DNA of 64,000 nucleotides from Limoniibacter endophyticus (GTDB lineage: Bacteria; Pseudomonadota; Alphaproteobacteria; Rhizobiales; Rhizobiaceae). The stretch is from contig NZ_BMZO01000006.1 in assembly GCF_014652835.1 (NCBI RefSeq), forward strand, positions 62,001-126,000, read 5' to 3'. The notes beneath the pieces are model-generated. The model had not been told where the DNA came from, made no database searches, and saw only the letters and a program-made list of their open reading frames with translations. Shown here piece by piece: positions 61,929-64,000 of the stretch. The position numbers and the translations under genes were made by a program. Positions within the stretch are counted from its first letter, which is position 1. Every line of letters begins with the position of its first letter.

Positions 61929-64000
61929 TCAAGCCTCAAGCGCTTCGTTTTTGGCAGGACGCGCAATGGAGGCCTTGAATTCGCGCCGGCGTTTGTGCAG
62001 GCAGGGTTCGGTATAGCCGTTTGGCTGTTTTGTTCCTTCAAGAACCAGTTCAAGAGCCGCTTGGAGCGCAATGGAGTCGTGAGGGTTCTTTCCTATGGCG
62101 ATATAATCCGGATCGCCTGCGTTCTGCCGGTCCACGACTTGCGCCATGCGTCGGAACGTGTCTTCAACACGGCTCTTGTCGACTAATCCATGTCGCAACC
62201 AGTTGGCTATATGCTGGGCGGAAATGCGCAAGGTTGCACGATCTTCCATCAGGCCGACATTATTTATGTCCGGCACTTTGGAGCAACCGATGCCCTGATT
62301 GATCCAGCGCACGACGTAACCCAGGATACTTTGCGCATTATTGTCCAGTTCCTGTTGGATCTCTTCATCTGTCCAGTTGGGGCGCGGTGCAACCGGAATG
62401 GAGAGAATATCATCAAGCTTGGCGCGAGGGCGTTCTGTCAAGGTTTGCTGCACCTCGTGCACGTTGATACGATGGTAGTGCGTGGCGTGTAGCGTTGCCG
62501 CGGTCGGTGATGGAACCCAGGCTGTACTTGCGCCGGCTTTCGGGTGACCGATTTTCTGCTCCAGCATATCCGCCATCAGGTCCGGCATCGCCCACATACC
62601 CTTGCCGATCTGAGCCACGCCGGAAAGGCCTGCTGCGAGACCATTATCGACGTTCCAGTTTTCATACGCCTGAAGCCAGACCGCCCTCTTCATGTCGGCC
62701 TTGCGCATCATGATGCCCGCTTCCATCGACGTATGGATTTCATCGCCGGTCCGGTCGAGAAAGCCGGTGTTGATGAATACCAGACGCTCTTTCGCGGCCC
62801 TGATGCATTCCTTGAGATTGACCGTCGTGCGTCGTTCCTCATCCATCAGGCCGATCTTGATGACGTTGCGGGTCATTCCGAGTGCGTCTTCGACGCGCGC
62901 GAACAGTTCGCAGGCAAAGGCGACTTCCTCGGGGCCATGCATCTTCGGCTTCACGATGTACAGTGATCCACTCGTCGAATTGGCGCGCCGCCCGTTCGGC
63001 CCGATATCGTGCAACGCAATAAGGCTGGTAACCATCGCGTCGAGAATGCCTTCGGGGATTTCGTTGCCGTCCCGATCCAGGATGGCTGGATTTGTCATGA
63101 GATGTCCGACATTACGCACAAGCATCAACGAGCGCCCTTTCAACGACTCTTCAGTGCCATTCCGCCCTATAAACGTGCGGTCCGGATTAAGCCTGCGGAT
63201 GATCTGCTTACCGTTTTTCGCCACGGTTTCTTCAAGGTCGCCTTTCATCAATCCGAGCCAGTTGCGATAGACGAGCGTCTTGTCTTGTGCATCGACGGCC
63301 GCGACTGAATCTTCGCAATCCATGATCGTGGTCAGCGCCGATTCCAGAAGGACGTCGGAAATGCCCGCCGTGTCTACGCTACCGATCGGTGTGCGCGGAT
63401 CGATGATAATGTCGATATGAAGGCCGTGATTGACGAGAATGACAGCCTCCGGTTTTTCCTTGCTGCCACGATAGCCGGCGAACTGCGCCGGATCGAAGAG
63501 ATCGGAACTTGCTTTTCCTGCTCTGTGGATTTTCAGAACACCGCGATCCACGGTAAAGCCACTCGCCTGCCTCCAGGAACCATCTCCCAGAGGAGCGACA
63601 TCATCGAGAAAGGAGCGCACCCAGCCGATGACCTTTTCGCCCCGCTCCGGATTATAGGCGCCGCTACGCGTCGCACCAGATGCTTCCGAAATCGCGTCTG
63701 TCCCGTAGAGCGCGTCATAAAGCGACCCCCAGCGTGCATTGGCTGCATTGAGCGCATAGCGCGCATTCATGATCGGAACGACCAGTTGTGGGCCGGCAAT
63801 GCTGCTCATTTCAGGATCAACATTCCGCGTTTCGATCTTGAAATTGGGACCTTCCGGCAGAAGATAGCCAATCTCTTCAAGGAACGCCCGATACGCGGAC
63901 AAATCTGTTGAAGCGCCATGATCGCGATGCCAGTTGTCGATTTTGTCCTGGAATGTGTCTCGTTTTGCCAACAACTCGAGATTCTTGGGAGCAAGATCCT
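61929..64000 (-). CDS. glcB: Malate synthase G, N-terminus outside window
   Basis: About 690 residues of malate synthase G are visible; the full protein is usually about 725, so roughly 35-40 N-terminal residues lie beyond the right edge. It has [33 protein letters not shown], the core [26 protein letters not shown]-like [34 protein letters not shown] and a C-terminal catalytic region with NWLRHGLV. It condenses glyoxylate and acetyl-CoA to malate in the cytoplasm. It converges with the DMT gene across 32 bp. Confidence 0.95.
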   Translation of the reverse strand, partial: DLAPKNLELLAKRDTFQDKIDNWHRDHGASTDLSAYRAFLEEIGYLLPEGPNFKIETRNVDPEMSSIAGPQLVVPIMNARYALNAANARWGSLYDALYGTDAISEASGATRSGAYNPERGEKVIGWVRSFLDDVAPLGDGSWRQASGFTVDRGVLKIHRAGKASSDLFDPAQFAGYRGSKEKPEAVILVNHGLHIDIIIDPRTPIGSVDTAGISDVLLESALTTIMDCEDSVAAVDAQDKTLVYRNWLGLMKGDLEETVAKNGKQIIRRLNPDRTFIGRNGTEESLKGRSLMLVRNVGHLMTNPAILDRDGNEIPEGILDAMVTSLIALHDIGPNGRRANSTSGSLYIVKPKMHGPEEVAFACELFARVEDALGMTRNVIKIGLMDEERRTTVNLKECIRAAKERLVFINTGFLDRTGDEIHTSMEAGIMMRKADMKRAVWLQAYENWNVDNGLAAGLSGVAQIGKGMWAMPDLMADMLEQKIGHPKAGASTAWVPSPTAATLHATHYHRINVHEVQQTLTERPRAKLDDILSIPVAPRPNWTDEEIQQELDNNAQSILGYVVRWINQGIGCSKVPDINNVGLMEDRATLRISAQHIANWLRHGLVDKSRVEDTFRRMAQVVDRQNAGDPDYIAIGKNPHDSIALQAALELVLEGTKQPNGYTEPCLHKRRREFKASIARPAKNEALEA

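Overview
This window looks like an alphaproteobacterial (Rhizobiales) chromosome or chromid segment. The gene content and style fit the Ochrobactrum/Brucella group best. That placement is inference from protein style, moderate GC, 4-bp ATGA gene overlaps and GGAAC-type EcfG promoters; no marker gene such as rRNA is present. I found no tRNA, rRNA, insertion sequence, prophage or CRISPR array.

Left part (1-31.4 kb): catabolism and uptake. An aryl/acyl-acid module (1-11.5 kb) holds a truncated AMP-forming acyl-CoA ligase, a LysR regulator, a cyclase-family hydrolase, a phytoene-dehydrogenase-like flavoprotein, a MarR regulator, an aromatic-acid-type MFS transporter, the two-subunit indolepyruvate ferredoxin oxidoreductase IorA/IorB, and a class I aminotransferase. 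Next comes an 8-gene leftward operon (20842 to 11587): peptide-type SBP, ArgE-like deacylase, DppBCDF-like transporter, a second M20 peptidase and a class V aminotransferase. A GntR/FCD regulator gene sits upstream of it. A rightward block (21973-30466) holds two polar-amino-acid SBPs, two permeases and one ATPase. It continues with an enolase-superfamily epimerase/racemase candidate, a DadA-like amino-acid dehydrogenase and a ThDP decarboxylase candidate. These suggest a route of uptake, de-acylation, epimerisation, oxidation and decarboxylation of an unidentified amino-acid derivative. Three copies of the palindromic motif ATTTGATCAARA lie in front of three transcription units and are candidate operators. 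A convergent LysR gene carries a one-base frameshift.

Middle and right part (31.6-59.6 kb): a stress island. It has manganese catalase, PQQ glucose dehydrogenase, and a tight 8-gene leftward glycan operon (three CgeB-like glycosyltransferases, one GT4, UDP-xylose synthase, a glycoside hydrolase fused to an SDR epimerase, another SDR, a CmoB-like methyltransferase). Divergent to that operon are UDP-glucose dehydrogenase, a zinc-type dehydrogenase and a Gfo/Idh oxidoreductase. Then follow a set of small membrane stress proteins, an unusual cytochrome c oxidase operon (ctaG, CopD-like, coxB, fused coxA-coxC), and a YdeP-like molybdoenzyme with FdhD and a group III truncated haemoglobin. In front of at least four of these units I read GGAAC-N16-NGTT. 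Three more have GGAAC-N16-NNTT. These match the EcfG (general stress response sigma factor) promoter with constant spacing. The island is therefore probably one co-regulated general-stress locus that includes an undescribed glycan or glycoside pathway.

Right end (59.9-64 kb): a DapA-family aldolase/lyase with a TTG start, a DMT-family exporter, and malate synthase G, whose N-terminus runs off the window.
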